Below, piece by piece: positions 1-8,565 of a stretch of DNA of 64,000 bases. Every line of letters starts with the position of its first letter. Position 1 is the first letter of the stretch. The notes under the pieces were generated by a model that searched no databases, had not been told where the DNA came from, and saw only the letters and a program-made list of their open reading frames with translations. The translations under genes were made by a program, and so were the position numbers. The DNA comes from Nocardioides sp. Root682. GTDB taxonomy: Bacteria; Actinomycetota; Actinomycetes; Propionibacteriales; Nocardioidaceae. The stretch lies in assembly GCF_001427795.1 (NCBI RefSeq), contig NZ_LMHJ01000003.1:913106-977105 (forward strand). Reading direction: 5' to 3'.

Positions 1-428
1 GGCACGACGGTCAGCTGGGCTCGCGACAGGCGGACTGCGTCCACCAGAGAGGCGTGGATGTGGGCGTCCGAGATGACCCTCGTCGTCCGGTCGGCGAGTG
101 CGGTGACGACGGCCAGGTTGGCGTGGTAGCCGGTGGAGAACACGAGTGCAGCGGGCTGCTGGAGGTACGCCGCCAGCTCGGCCTCGAGCTCGGCGTGCAC
201 CGCCAGGGTGCCGGTGACCAGACGCGAGGCGCTCGCTCCCGAGCCCCAGGTCAGGGCGGCGTCGGCCGCTGCGCGGCAGACCGCGGGGTCGCGAGCGAGG
301 CCGAGGTAGTCGTTGCCGGCGAGATCGATCGTCGCGTCGTCGGAGGCGCGTGCCCGCAGCCGGCGGGTCAGTCCAGCGGCTTCCCGGCCCGCCGCTTCGG
401 CGTCCAGCCACTCACTCCAGCGACTCAT
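1..428 (-). CDS. bioF: 8-amino-7-oxononanoate synthase, 3' part missing
   Basis: PLP enzyme that condenses pimeloyl-ACP (or -CoA) with alanine in the first step of biotin ring assembly. About 142 N-terminal residues are visible; the rest lies beyond the left edge. Seen: LAGNDYLGLARDP near residue 36, WGSGASASRLVTGT, FSTGYHANL and SDAHIHASLVDA, all hallmarks of the alpha-oxoamine synthase family. The PLP lysine would be outside the window. The ATG at 428 overlaps the bioA stop by four bases (ATGA), so the gene is the third of a bioB-bioA-bioF operon and probably translationally coupled. No bioD is visible; it may follow off the edge. Confidence 0.93.
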   Translation of the reverse strand, partial: MSRWSEWLDAEAAGREAAGLTRRLRARASDDATIDLAGNDYLGLARDPAVCRAAADAALTWGSGASASRLVTGTLAVHAELEAELAAYLQQPAALVFSTGYHANLAVVTALADRTTRVISDAHIHASLVDAVRLSRAQLTVV

Positions 429-1708
429 CCCGCACGCACCGCCGCTCCGATTCCTGCGACGAGCACGTCGAGCTCCTCGTCGCTGATGACGTACGGCGGC
501 ATGGCGTAGACGAGGTCGCGGAACGGCCGCAGCCACACGCCTGCCTCGATCGCGGCGTCGGTCGCCGCCACGACGTCGACCGGGTGATCGAGCTGGACCA
601 CTCCGACCGCGCCGATGGTGCGCACGTCGACCACGCCCGGCAGCTCACGCAACGGCTCGAGCCCGGACGCGAGCCGTGCTCCGATCCGCTCGACGGTGCC
701 GGCCCAGTCCTGGGACAGCAGCAGGTCGATCGAGGCGCTGGCGACCGCGCAACCCAGCGGGTTGCCCATGAACGTGGGGCCGTGCATGACGACGCCGGAC
801 TCGCTGGCGGAGATGCCGCGCGCGACCTCGTCGGTGGTGAGCACCGCGGCGAGCGAGAGGTAGCCGCCGGTCAGGGCCTTGCCGACGCAGAGGACGTCGG
901 GGGTGACCAGTTCGCTGACGAACAGGTGGCCGGTGCGGCCGAAGCCCGTCGCGATCTCGTCGAACACCAGTACCAGGCCGTGCTCGTCGGCCACGTCGCG
1001 GAACACCTGCAGGCAGGCGGCGGGGTAGGGGTGCATGCCGCCGGCGCCCTGGAGGAGCGGCTCGACGATGATCCCGGCGAGCTGGTGGGCGTGCGCCGCA
1101 GCCAGCGAACGGAAGCTCACCGCCCAGGCCTCGATGTCGGCGTCCGTCGCGTCGTGCGCAGGCGGCTGCGGCCCGAACAGCTGCGACGGCAGCAGGTCAC
1201 GCCACATCGAGTGCATGCCACCGACCGGGTCGGTGACGCTCATGCAGTCGAACGTGTCGCCGTGGTAGCCGCCGAGGACGGTCAGCATCCGGGTGCGTTC
1301 GGGGTGGCCGAGCCCGCGCTGGTACTGCAGCACCATCTTGATCGCGACCTCGACCGACACCGAGCCGGAGTCGGCGAGGAACACCCGCTCGAGCGGCTCG
1401 GGGGTGATCGACACCAGGCGCTTCCCGAGCTCGACGGCCGGCTCGTGGGTGAGGCCGCCGAACATCACGTGCGAGAACGAGCCGATCTGGCCGACGACCG
1501 CTGCATCGAGCACCGGGTGCCGGTAGCCGTGGATCGCCGACCACCACGACGACATCCCGTCCACGACCTCGCGGTCGTCGACCGTGAGCTTCGAGCCCGA
1601 CGCGCCCGTCACCAGCCGCACCGGAGTCGGCTCGGTCATCGAGGTGTAGGGATGCCACAGGTGCTCGCGGTCGAACGCGAGGGCGTCGGTGGCGGCCAGG
1701 ACTGTCAT
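425..1708 (-). CDS. bioA: adenosylmethionine--8-amino-7-oxononanoate transaminase
   Basis: Class III PLP aminotransferase of 427 residues, the usual family length, that makes 7,8-diaminopelargonate using SAM as amino donor. Seen: HPYTSM at 19-24, SWWSAIHGY at 54-62, GGYHGDTF near 146, FDEIATGFGRTG near 249 with the cofactor Asp250, and the Schiff-base Lys277 in CVGKALTGG. HGPTFMGNPLG is the usual C-terminal substrate motif. The ATG at 1708 starts 9 bases after the bioB stop. No Shine-Dalgarno is evident, so coupling to bioB is likely. The gene should be under the operator at 2948. Confidence 0.95.
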   Translation of the reverse strand: MTVLAATDALAFDREHLWHPYTSMTEPTPVRLVTGASGSKLTVDDREVVDGMSSWWSAIHGYRHPVLDAAVVGQIGSFSHVMFGGLTHEPAVELGKRLVSITPEPLERVFLADSGSVSVEVAIKMVLQYQRGLGHPERTRMLTVLGGYHGDTFDCMSVTDPVGGMHSMWRDLLPSQLFGPQPPAHDATDADIEAWAVSFRSLAAAHAHQLAGIIVEPLLQGAGGMHPYPAACLQVFRDVADEHGLVLVFDEIATGFGRTGHLFVSELVTPDVLCVGKALTGGYLSLAAVLTTDEVARGISASESGVVMHGPTFMGNPLGCAVASASIDLLLSQDWAGTVERIGARLASGLEPLRELPGVVDVRTIGAVGVVQLDHPVDVVAATDAAIEAGVWLRPFRDLVYAMPPYVISDEELDVLVAGIGAAVRAG

Positions 1709-1717
1709 TGCGGAGGC

Positions 1718-2926
1718 TCAGGCGTTCGCGGGGACCTCGGTGCCCGCGCCACGCTGGCGGATCACCGGCTTGTGGTCGTCCGCCGGCTCGCCCGAGAGGC
1801 CGGCGGCGCAGCCGCCGCAGCTCGTGCCGCACCCGGTGCTGGCCGATCCGCACGGCGACGTCGCCGCGGGCGTGTGGGCCGCACCGGCCGCAGGCGCGTT
1901 GAACACGTCGTCGAAGGTGCCGTCGTTGAACGCGTTCTCCTGGCCCAGGATCACGAAGCCGTTGTCGCGCATCATCTCCAGGTCCGACTTCGCGTCCTGG
2001 CCCTCGGAGGTCAGGTAGTCGCCGAGGAAGATGGAGTTCGCGACGTGCAGAGCGGTGGCCTGGAGGGTGCGCAGGTGCATCTCGCGGCCACCGGCGATGC
2101 GGATCTCCTTGTCCGGGCACACGAAGCGCGCCATGGCGAGGATCTTCACGCAGCGGGTGGGGGAGAGCTCCCAGGTGTTCTCGTACGGGGTGCCGTCGAA
2201 CGGCATCAGGAAGTTGACCGGGATCGAGTCCGAGCCGAGCTCCTTGAGTGCGAAGAGCGCCTCGACGAGCTGCTCGTCGGTCTCGCCCAGTCCGGCGATC
2301 AGGCCCGAGCACGGCGACAGTCCGGCGGACTTCGCCTTGCCGATGGTGTCGACGCGGTCCTCGTAGGTGTGCGTCTGGACGATGTTGTCGTGGTTCGACT
2401 CGGCCGTGTTGATGTTGTGGTTGTAGGCATCGACACCGGCGGCCTTGAGGCGCTCGGCCTGGCCGTCCTTGAGGAGCCCGAGGCACGCGCAGACCTCCAC
2501 GCCGTCGTACTCGTCCTTGAGCGCCTCGGTCATCTCGACGACCTTGTCGATGTCGCGGTTCGAGGGGCCGCGACCCGACGACACCATGCACACCCGCGAG
2601 GCGCCGCCCTTGAGGCCGGCGCCCGCCTGCCGGATCGCGTCGTCCTTGGAGAGCCAGGAGTACTTGAGGATCGGCGCTTCCGAGCCGATCGCCTGCGAAC
2701 AGTAGTTGCAGTTCTCGGGACACAGGCCGGACTTCAGGTTGACCAGGTAGTTGACCTTGACCTTGTTGCCGAAGTGCTCGCGGCGCAGGCGGCCAGCGGC
2801 GGCGACGATCGACATCAGCTCGAAGTCGGGTGCCTGGAGCACGGCGAGCGCGTCGGCCGCGGTGGCTCCGGTGTCGGGGCCGCCCTCGAGGATGCGGGTG
2901 GCGAGCGCGTCGAAGTTGGTGGTCAT
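1718..2926 (-). CDS. bioB: biotin synthase with cysteine-rich C-terminal tail
   Basis: Radical SAM enzyme that inserts sulfur into dethiobiotin. 402 residues, longer than the ~350 usual for BioB. The SAM-cluster motif CX3CX2C is at C69, C73 and C76 (GLCPENCNYCSQ). The ATG at 2926 is chosen because GGGAG lies just upstream and the operator lies 22 bases away; longer in-frame readings would run through the divergent regulator. Oddity: the last ~45 residues hold four cysteines, C359, C366, C370 and C373. The last three have the same CX3CX2C spacing as the catalytic motif, and the chain ends in RQRGAGTEVPANA. I recall tails of this kind in other actinobacterial BioB proteins. A metal or extra FeS site is inference. 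Confidence 0.95.
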   Translation of the reverse strand: MTTNFDALATRILEGGPDTGATAADALAVLQAPDFELMSIVAAAGRLRREHFGNKVKVNYLVNLKSGLCPENCNYCSQAIGSEAPILKYSWLSKDDAIRQAGAGLKGGASRVCMVSSGRGPSNRDIDKVVEMTEALKDEYDGVEVCACLGLLKDGQAERLKAAGVDAYNHNINTAESNHDNIVQTHTYEDRVDTIGKAKSAGLSPCSGLIAGLGETDEQLVEALFALKELGSDSIPVNFLMPFDGTPYENTWELSPTRCVKILAMARFVCPDKEIRIAGGREMHLRTLQATALHVANSIFLGDYLTSEGQDAKSDLEMMRDNGFVILGQENAFNDGTFDDVFNAPAAGAAHTPAATSPCGSASTGCGTSCGGCAAGLSGEPADDHKPVIRQRGAGTEVPANA

Positions 2927-2947
2927 GGTTGCTCCCGGCAGGTAAGT

Positions 2948-2960
2948 TGAACAGTGTTCA
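2948..2960. promoter_or_regulatory. BioQ-type operator
   Basis: TGAACAGTGTTCA is a perfect 13-bp palindrome around a central G. It fits the TGAAC-N3-GTTCA type of operator described for BioQ, the TetR-family biotin repressor of corynebacteria and mycobacteria. It lies 22 bases upstream of the bioB ATG and 39 bases upstream of the divergent regulator, so one bound dimer could repress both. Confidence 0.8.
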
Positions 2961-2998
2961 GGTGACAAGGGTAAGCGACGAGGGCAGGAAGGCGCCAG

Positions 2999-3523
2999 AT
3001 GGGCTATCGACGCGGAGAAATCGTCGGCCGTGCGATCACCGTCCTCGACGACGTCGGGCTCGACGGACTCTCCATGCGCAAGCTCGCTGGGGACCTCGGG
3101 GTCCAGGTGGGCGCGCTCTACCACCACTTCGAGAACAAGGCGGCCCTGCTCGCGGCGGTCTCCGACGAGATCCTGCGCCGTGGTCGCCGACCGGCCGAGA
3201 TCGTCGCGTGGGACGCCGAGCTGAGCCTGCTGTGTGCCGAGCTCCGTGACGCGATGCGCCGGCACCGGGACGGCGCCTCACTCATCGCCCAGGTCCACCG
3301 GTACGACGCCGAGGTGCTCGAACGTCCGCTGCGATCAGCGCTGGAGCGTGGTGGTGCGGACGAGCACCTCGCCCGGGTGGGTGCCCGGAGCCTGGTGCGT
3401 TTCGTGCTCTCCCACGAGGACGACGACGCCGACGACTTCAGCCTCGGACTGGGGCTGGTCCTCGACGGGCTGCGCCACCGGCTGAGGACACCGGTTGGGT
3501 TGCCAGCTGGGCCACCAGCCTGA
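2999..3523 (+). CDS. bioQ: TetR-family regulator, probable biotin repressor BioQ
   Basis: 174 residues with an N-terminal TetR helix-turn-helix: GLDGLSMRKLAGDLGVQVGA, then LYHHFENKAALL, at about residues 20-50. The C-terminal ligand domain is short and Asp-rich (HEDDDADD near 141). AGGAAGG precedes the ATG with suitable spacing. Divergent from bioB, with a perfect BioQ-type palindrome between them. From the fold alone this would be only a TetR protein; the operator and neighbours make BioQ the best call. In corynebacteria and mycobacteria BioQ controls bio genes together with BirA; whether this protein senses biotin status in the same way is inference. Confidence 0.78.
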   Translation: MGYRRGEIVGRAITVLDDVGLDGLSMRKLAGDLGVQVGALYHHFENKAALLAAVSDEILRRGRRPAEIVAWDAELSLLCAELRDAMRRHRDGASLIAQVHRYDAEVLERPLRSALERGGADEHLARVGARSLVRFVLSHEDDDADDFSLGLGLVLDGLRHRLRTPVGLPAGPPA

Positions 3524-3539
3524 TGGTTCGATGGCGTAG

Positions 3540-3700
3540 AGCCTGCAGCCACCGATTTCCGGCTACTACGCGCCCCCATTCGGGCGCCCCGGACGGCGTT
3601 GTCGCACCTCGACGGGCCTCCGGCCCGCCTTCGGCACTCCGCCTTGCCGGGACACCCGCCTGGAGGCGCTCGCTACGCCGGAAATCGGCGGCTGCAGGCT
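3540..3700. repeat. long imperfect inverted repeat element between bioQ and zwf
   Basis: Two 24-base arms (3540-3563 and 3677-3700), inverted to each other with a single mismatch, flank 113 bases. The left arm begins AGCCTGCAGCC and ends CCGATTTCCGGC. The interior contains smaller stems, GCGCCC with GGGCGC near 3570-3587 and CGGGCC with GGCCCG near 3612-3628. No coding frame there looks real. The build fits a small palindromic mobile element (MITE/REP-like) or a large terminator for bioQ. No second copy was noticed in the window. Confidence 0.6.
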
Positions 3701-3728
3701 AAGGTCCACGAAACATCCGGGAGGCACT

Positions 3729-5177
3729 ATGGACGACATGGCGATGAATCCGGTGACGGTCGTGCTGTTCGGCGCGACGGGCGACCTGGCGCGACGCAAG
3801 CTCCTGCCCGGACTCCTCCATCTCTTCGAGACCGGGCTCATCCCGGACCTGCAGATCGTCGGCACCTCCCTCGACGACCACACCACCGAGACGTTCGTGG
3901 ACTTCGCCCACGAGGCATCGACGGAGTTTTCCGGCACCGACGGCGACATGGCCGCGTGGCCGGAGTTCTCCAAGCGGCTGCACTGGGCGCCCGGCGCCGA
4001 GGGTCCCGCGGGACTGCGCGCTGCCGTCGACAAGGCCGAGGCCGGTGCGAAGGGTGACCGCACCCGGCTGCACTACCTCAGCGTGCCGCCGAAGGCCGCG
4101 CTGTCGGTGGTGAAGACCCTCGAGGACGCCGACCTCGTGCGGGGCAGCCGGATCATCATGGAGAAGCCGTTCGGGGTCGACCTGGCGAGCGCGAAGAAGC
4201 TCAACGGCGAGCTGCACAAGACCTTCGACGAGTCGCAGATCTACCGGATCGACCACTTCCTCGGGAAGGAAGCGGCGCAGAACATCCTCGCGTTCCGGTT
4301 CGCCAACGGACTCTTCGAACCGATCTGGCACCGCAACAACATCGACCACATCCAGATCGACATCCCCGAGGAGCTCGGTCTCGACCAGCGCGCCAACTTC
4401 TACGAGTCGACCGGCGCCTACAAGGACATGGTGGTCACCCACCTGTTCCAGGTGCTGGCGTTCATCGCGCTGGAGCCGCCGACGGCGCTGACACCGCACG
4501 CGATCAACGAGGAGAAGAACAAGGTCTTCCGGTCGATGCTGCCCATCGACCCGGCGGACGTCGTACGCGGGCAGTATCAGGGGTACCGCGACATCGAGGG
4601 CGTCGCGTCCGAGTCGGAGACCGAGACCTTCATCGCGCTCAAGTGCTACATCGACAACTGGCGCTGGGCCGGCGTGCCGTTCTACCTCCGCACCGGCAAG
4701 CGGCTGGCCGAGGGGGCGCGGATCATCTCCATCGCCTTCAAGGAGCCGCCGAAGTCGATGTTCCCGAAGAACTCCGGCGTCGGTGAGCACGGCCCCGACC
4801 ACCTGACGTTCGACCTCGCCGACAAGGCGAAGATGTCGCTGTCCTTCTACGGCAAGCGGCCTGGTCCGGGCATGAAGCTCGACAAGCTGTCGATGCAGTT
4901 CGCCATGGGTGACACCACGTGGGCAGGCTCGGTGCTGGAGGCCTACGAGCGACTGATCTACGACGCCGCCCGCGGCGACCAGACGCTGTTCACCTCTGCG
5001 GAGGGCATCGAAAGACTGTGGGAGGTCTCCGAGCCGCTGCTCGACAGCCCGCCCATCGTCCGCCCCTACCGCCAGGGCAGCTGGGGACCCAACCAGATCC
5101 ACCAGCTCATCGCGCCGTACGCCTGGCGGCTTCCGTTCGAGCGCGAGTGGCGCGACCCCAACACCCTGGGCAGCTGA
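3729..5177 (+). CDS. zwf: glucose-6-phosphate 1-dehydrogenase
   Basis: Cytosolic NADP-dependent enzyme at the entry of the oxidative pentose phosphate pathway. 482 residues, normal length. Seen: the dinucleotide-binding FGATGDLARRKLLPGL near residue 14, EKPFG near 145, and the active-site motif RIDHFLGKE near 172. GGGAGG lies about 4 bases before the ATG; a second in-frame ATG four codons on is possible. The gene stands alone: the usual actinobacterial partners tal, tkt, opcA and pgl are not beside it, so this may be a second zwf copy in the genome (inference). Confidence 0.95.
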   Translation: MDDMAMNPVTVVLFGATGDLARRKLLPGLLHLFETGLIPDLQIVGTSLDDHTTETFVDFAHEASTEFSGTDGDMAAWPEFSKRLHWAPGAEGPAGLRAAVDKAEAGAKGDRTRLHYLSVPPKAALSVVKTLEDADLVRGSRIIMEKPFGVDLASAKKLNGELHKTFDESQIYRIDHFLGKEAAQNILAFRFANGLFEPIWHRNNIDHIQIDIPEELGLDQRANFYESTGAYKDMVVTHLFQVLAFIALEPPTALTPHAINEEKNKVFRSMLPIDPADVVRGQYQGYRDIEGVASESETETFIALKCYIDNWRWAGVPFYLRTGKRLAEGARIISIAFKEPPKSMFPKNSGVGEHGPDHLTFDLADKAKMSLSFYGKRPGPGMKLDKLSMQFAMGDTTWAGSVLEAYERLIYDAARGDQTLFTSAEGIERLWEVSEPLLDSPPIVRPYRQGSWGPNQIHQLIAPYAWRLPFEREWRDPNTLGS

Positions 5178-5192
5178 CTGACTGCACGGCCC

Positions 5193-6695
5193 TCAGGTCG
5201 TGCTGAACGCGTAGTCCTCCAACGGGAACCGCACCGCCTCGCGGTGGGCGGACACCGTCGAGGTCGGCCGCAGCAGCACGGCCTCGCCGTGCGGGTTGAA
5301 GTAGTAGCTGCGCGAGGTCGAGCAGTCCCCGGCGTTGAAGACCGAGTTGCCCATCAGCCCGGTCATCCGGTCGAGGAACTCGTCGTTGGCCTCCTCGGAC
5401 ACCTCGAACACGTCGGCATCCCGCTTCTTCATCGCCGTCAGCAGTCGCGCCATGTGCGCCATCTGCGTCTCGATCGTCGTGAAGTACGACAGCCCCGAGT
5501 AGGAGTAGGGGCTGTTGAGCGAGAAGAAGTTCGGGAAGCTCGGCACGGTGATGCCCTCGTACGCCGAGAACCGGTTGTCACGCCACCACTTGCCGAGGTT
5601 GCGGCCCTCACGCCCGATGATCTCGATCGCGGGGAAGTTCACGTCCCACAGGTTGAAGCCGGTCGCGAGCACGAGGACGTCGAGGTCGACGCGGTTGCCG
5701 TCGGTCGTCACGATCCCGTTGGCGTCGACGTGGTCGATCGTCGTGGTCTCGAGGTCGACGTGGGGCCGGGTGAACGTCGGGAAGTAGGTGTTGCTGAACG
5801 TCGGGCGCTTGCAGCCGAAGTCGTAGTCGGGGGTGAGCTTCGCGCGGAGCTCGCGGTCCTTGACCTGGCTCTTCAGGTGGCGTTCGCAGACCTGCTTGCC
5901 GACCCGGTTGGCCCACGGCAGGTCCTTGAAGTGCAGGACACCGGCGACCATCAGCAGCTCGAGGATCGAGGAGCTGACCAGGCGGGTGGCCTTCTGGGTC
6001 AGGGGGACCGTGGCGAACGCGCGCCGCACGATCCCGGGCACTGGCCCGTCCATCTTGGGGCTCACGTAGATCGGCGTGCGCTGGTAGACGGTGAGGTGGT
6101 CAGCGACCTTCGCGAGCTCGGGGATGAGCTGTACGGCGGTCGCGCCGGTGCCGATGATGCCGATCCGCTTGCCCGCAAGGTCGATGTCGTCGTCCCAGCG
6201 CGTGGTGTGGACGACGGTGCCCGCGAAGTCGTCGATGCCCGCGATGTCGGGCATCTTCGGCTGCGACAGGAACCCGGTCGCCGTCAACAGGAAACGCCCG
6301 TGCACGGTCTCGCCACCTTCGAGCGTCACCGACCACGCCGCTCTGTCCTCGTCCCAGCGGGCGCCCTCCACGACCGTGCCGAACCGCATCAGCTCGCGCA
6401 GTCCGTACTTGTCGGCGACCGTCCCGGCGTAGCGCTTGAGCTCTGCTCCGGGCGCGAACAGCCGCGACCAGTGCGGGTTGGGCTCGAAGGAGTAGGAGTA
6501 CGTCGAGGACGGGATGTCGACGGCGAGCCCGGGGTAGTGGTTGACGTGCCAGGTGCCGCCCAGGTCGTCCTCGCGCTCGAGGATCACCAGGTCGTCGTAC
6601 CCCTGACGGCGCAGCTCGATCGCTGCGCCCATGCCGCCGAAGCCGGCTCCGACGATGACGGCGTCGTGGATGTGGGGTGCGGTTCGCTTGCTCAT
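5193..6695 (-). CDS. flavin monooxygenase, Baeyer-Villiger type
   Basis: 500-residue FAD/NADPH oxygenase. Seen: FAD fold GAGFGGMG at 16-23, the Baeyer-Villiger fingerprint FxGxxxHxxxW(P/D) as FAGTVVHTTRWD at 157-168, and the NADPH fold GTGATA near 182. Such enzymes turn ketones into esters or lactones. The ATG overlaps the stop of the SDR gene by four bases, so it is the last gene of a patatin-SDR-monooxygenase operon. The set suggests alcohol-to-ketone oxidation, ester formation, then hydrolysis of a hydrophobic substrate; the substrate cannot be told. The arrangement recalls the mycobacterial mymA-type operons (from memory). Confidence 0.88.
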   Translation of the reverse strand: MSKRTAPHIHDAVIVGAGFGGMGAAIELRRQGYDDLVILEREDDLGGTWHVNHYPGLAVDIPSSTYSYSFEPNPHWSRLFAPGAELKRYAGTVADKYGLRELMRFGTVVEGARWDEDRAAWSVTLEGGETVHGRFLLTATGFLSQPKMPDIAGIDDFAGTVVHTTRWDDDIDLAGKRIGIIGTGATAVQLIPELAKVADHLTVYQRTPIYVSPKMDGPVPGIVRRAFATVPLTQKATRLVSSSILELLMVAGVLHFKDLPWANRVGKQVCERHLKSQVKDRELRAKLTPDYDFGCKRPTFSNTYFPTFTRPHVDLETTTIDHVDANGIVTTDGNRVDLDVLVLATGFNLWDVNFPAIEIIGREGRNLGKWWRDNRFSAYEGITVPSFPNFFSLNSPYSYSGLSYFTTIETQMAHMARLLTAMKKRDADVFEVSEEANDEFLDRMTGLMGNSVFNAGDCSTSRSYYFNPHGEAVLLRPTSTVSAHREAVRFPLEDYAFSTT

Positions 6696-7549
6696 CGTGA
6701 GCTCCGTTCGGTGGTGGTGCCGGTGGCGGCGTCGAGTCGTGCTGTGTAGGCCGCGCGAGCGGCTTCGTCGGGGCGCAGGGCGCGGTCGTCGCGGATCACC
6801 TTGCGGACCCGGTCGAGCACGCCGGCGGGGAGCAGCTGTGAACCGGCGGAGATCATCCCGACGTAGGAGGGGACGGCGATCTCGGCCGCGTGGCTGCGCA
6901 CCGACCCGACGACGGCGTCGGCGATCCGCTGGGGGGTGACCTTCGGGATCGGCTTCATGTCGAAGCCCGAGGCGAGATCGGTGTCGACGGCCGACGGCAG
7001 GACGGCGGTGATGGTGACGCCGTACGGCGCCAGCTCCAGGCGGGTCGCGGCGGTGAGGCCGACGACGGCGTACTTGCTGGCGTTGTAGACCGCGAGTCCC
7101 GGGACCGGGAACTTGCCCGCGAGTGACGCCACGTTCACGACGTGACCACGCCGGCGCTCGGCCATGCCCGGCAGCACCCGGTGCATGCCGTTGAGGACAC
7201 CGTGGACGTTGACCTCCATGGTCAGCCGGTCGACGGCCGGGTCCTGGTCGAGGAAGGCACCGGTCGGCATCACGCCGGCGTTGTTGACGAGCACGTCGAC
7301 GGGGCCGTGCTCGGCCTCCGCGGCCGTCACGAAGGCGTCGTACGACGCCACGTCGGCCACGTCCAGGTGGTGGGCCGAGGCACCGATCTCGGCGGCGGTG
7401 GCCCGGGCGAGGTCGAGGTCGAGGTCGCCGATGGACACCTTGGCGCCGCGGGCGCGGAATGCCTCCGCGGTGGCGCGGCCGATGCCGCGGGCACCGCCGG
7501 TGATGACGACGTGGGCGCCGTCCAGGTCGATGCGGGTCGGTCGGGTCAT
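6692..7549 (-). CDS. short-chain dehydrogenase/reductase
   Basis: 285 residues with classical SDR motifs: TGGARGIG near residue 17, NNAG near 87, a catalytic Ser in NVASLAG, and YNASK near 155. The C-terminal ~30 residues extend beyond a minimal SDR. Probably oxidises an alcohol or reduces a ketone handled by the neighbouring monooxygenase. It overlaps both neighbours by four bases (ATGA), a tight three-gene operon. The substrate is unknown. Confidence 0.88.
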   Translation of the reverse strand: MTRPTRIDLDGAHVVITGGARGIGRATAEAFRARGAKVSIGDLDLDLARATAAEIGASAHHLDVADVASYDAFVTAAEAEHGPVDVLVNNAGVMPTGAFLDQDPAVDRLTMEVNVHGVLNGMHRVLPGMAERRRGHVVNVASLAGKFPVPGLAVYNASKYAVVGLTAATRLELAPYGVTITAVLPSAVDTDLASGFDMKPIPKVTPQRIADAVVGSVRSHAAEIAVPSYVGMISAGSQLLPAGVLDRVRKVIRDDRALRPDEAARAAYTARLDAATGTTTERSSR

Positions 7550-8481
7550 CGGGCCACCTCCGGGGTGCTCAAGCGCTGGGTGACGAGGCCGGGCGCCTGG
7601 GCGCGGGCGACGTCGCGGACGTGTTCGCGGCGCGAACCGTCCATGAAGTTGGGGCCCATCGCGGCGAGGTCCGCCGCCGTGGGCTCGATGCGCGTGACCC
7701 GGGCTCCGGCACGGATCAGTGCCTCGACCTCGGCGTCGACGCGGCGCGTCATCGGACGGCGGAGGGCGCGCTCGACGCGCTCCAGCCCCCGGGCCGGGGC
7801 GCCACCGTGGCTCGACATCGGAGCAACGATGACGACCTCCTGGATCCGGCCGTCCTCGACGGCCGGCAGGAGCAGGTCGGCCGAGGTCGGGGAGACCGTG
7901 CCGCCGTCGAGGAGCGGGCGACCGTCGACCACGACGGGTGGGAACCAGCCCGGGATCGCCCAGGACGCGGCGATGGCCCGCCCGAGGGTGGTACGCGGCG
8001 CATCGGTGCGACCGAGGGGGATCCGGACGCCGGTGCGTGCATCGGCGGCGACCAGCCAGGTGTCCGGGTGGTCGACCCAGCCGCCGGGCGCCAGCGTGTC
8101 ACCGAGGGAGACGAGCCAGTCGGCGTTGCCGCCGCCGCGAGGCAGGAGACCGGCCACGCCGGCGAGCGGATCCACCTTCCCGGTCAGGGCAGCGCGGACG
8201 AGTCCCAGACCGGGCAGCCCTGGCCGCGGAAGCCCGGGCAGCGAACCGGGGGAAGCGGGGGAGTGGAGGTGTGCACGGACCCGTGGATCGGACTCGCTGG
8301 CGATGGCCGCGGCACGGATGCCCGTGCCCAGCAGCGCCACGAGCTCGGCACCCGCCGACGTACCGACGAGGACGTCGGCGGTGGTGGGGTCCCAGCCCTG
8401 ACGCTCCAGCTCGGCCAGCACCTCCGCGGTCCAGGCGAACCCCAGGGTGCCACCACAGCCAATGACCAATGCGCGCCCCAT
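7546..8481 (-). CDS. patatin-like phospholipase/esterase
   Basis: 311 residues. Seen: the glycine-rich oxyanion segment GCGGTLGFAW at 9-18, the nucleophile elbow GTSAG near residue 40, and the catalytic Asp in LLDGGTVSP near 190, which together form the Ser-Asp dyad of patatins. No signal peptide, so probably a cytosolic ester or lipid hydrolase. First gene of the patatin-SDR-monooxygenase operon; the ATG at 8481 faces the divergent TetR gene across an 84-base promoter region that carries a palindrome. Confidence 0.85.
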   Translation of the reverse strand: MGRALVIGCGGTLGFAWTAEVLAELERQGWDPTTADVLVGTSAGAELVALLGTGIRAAAIASESDPRVRAHLHSPASPGSLPGLPRPGLPGLGLVRAALTGKVDPLAGVAGLLPRGGGNADWLVSLGDTLAPGGWVDHPDTWLVAADARTGVRIPLGRTDAPRTTLGRAIAASWAIPGWFPPVVVDGRPLLDGGTVSPTSADLLLPAVEDGRIQEVVIVAPMSSHGGAPARGLERVERALRRPMTRRVDAEVEALIRAGARVTRIEPTAADLAAMGPNFMDGSRREHVRDVARAQAPGLVTQRLSTPEVAR

Positions 8482-8525
8482 CGGGCCCCCTGATCTAGAA
8501 ACGGAATGGAATGTCAGTTACGGAA

Positions 8526-8541
8526 CGTATCGTCAGATACG
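8526..8541. promoter_or_regulatory. candidate TetR operator
   Basis: CGTATC and GATACG flank GTCA, a perfect 6+4+6 palindrome in the region between the patatin operon and the TetR gene. It sits 12 bases upstream of the TAGGGT -10 element assigned to the TetR gene, so it could control both directions. Confidence 0.55.
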
Positions 8542-8565
8542 CTTCGAGGCAATAGGGTGGTTGTC

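Noticed and set aside
350..2950. Long plus-strand frame opposite bioA and bioB
   Set aside because: Shadow of the biotin genes: it is Arg/Val/Gly-rich with no motif, while the minus strand gives clear BioA and BioB.
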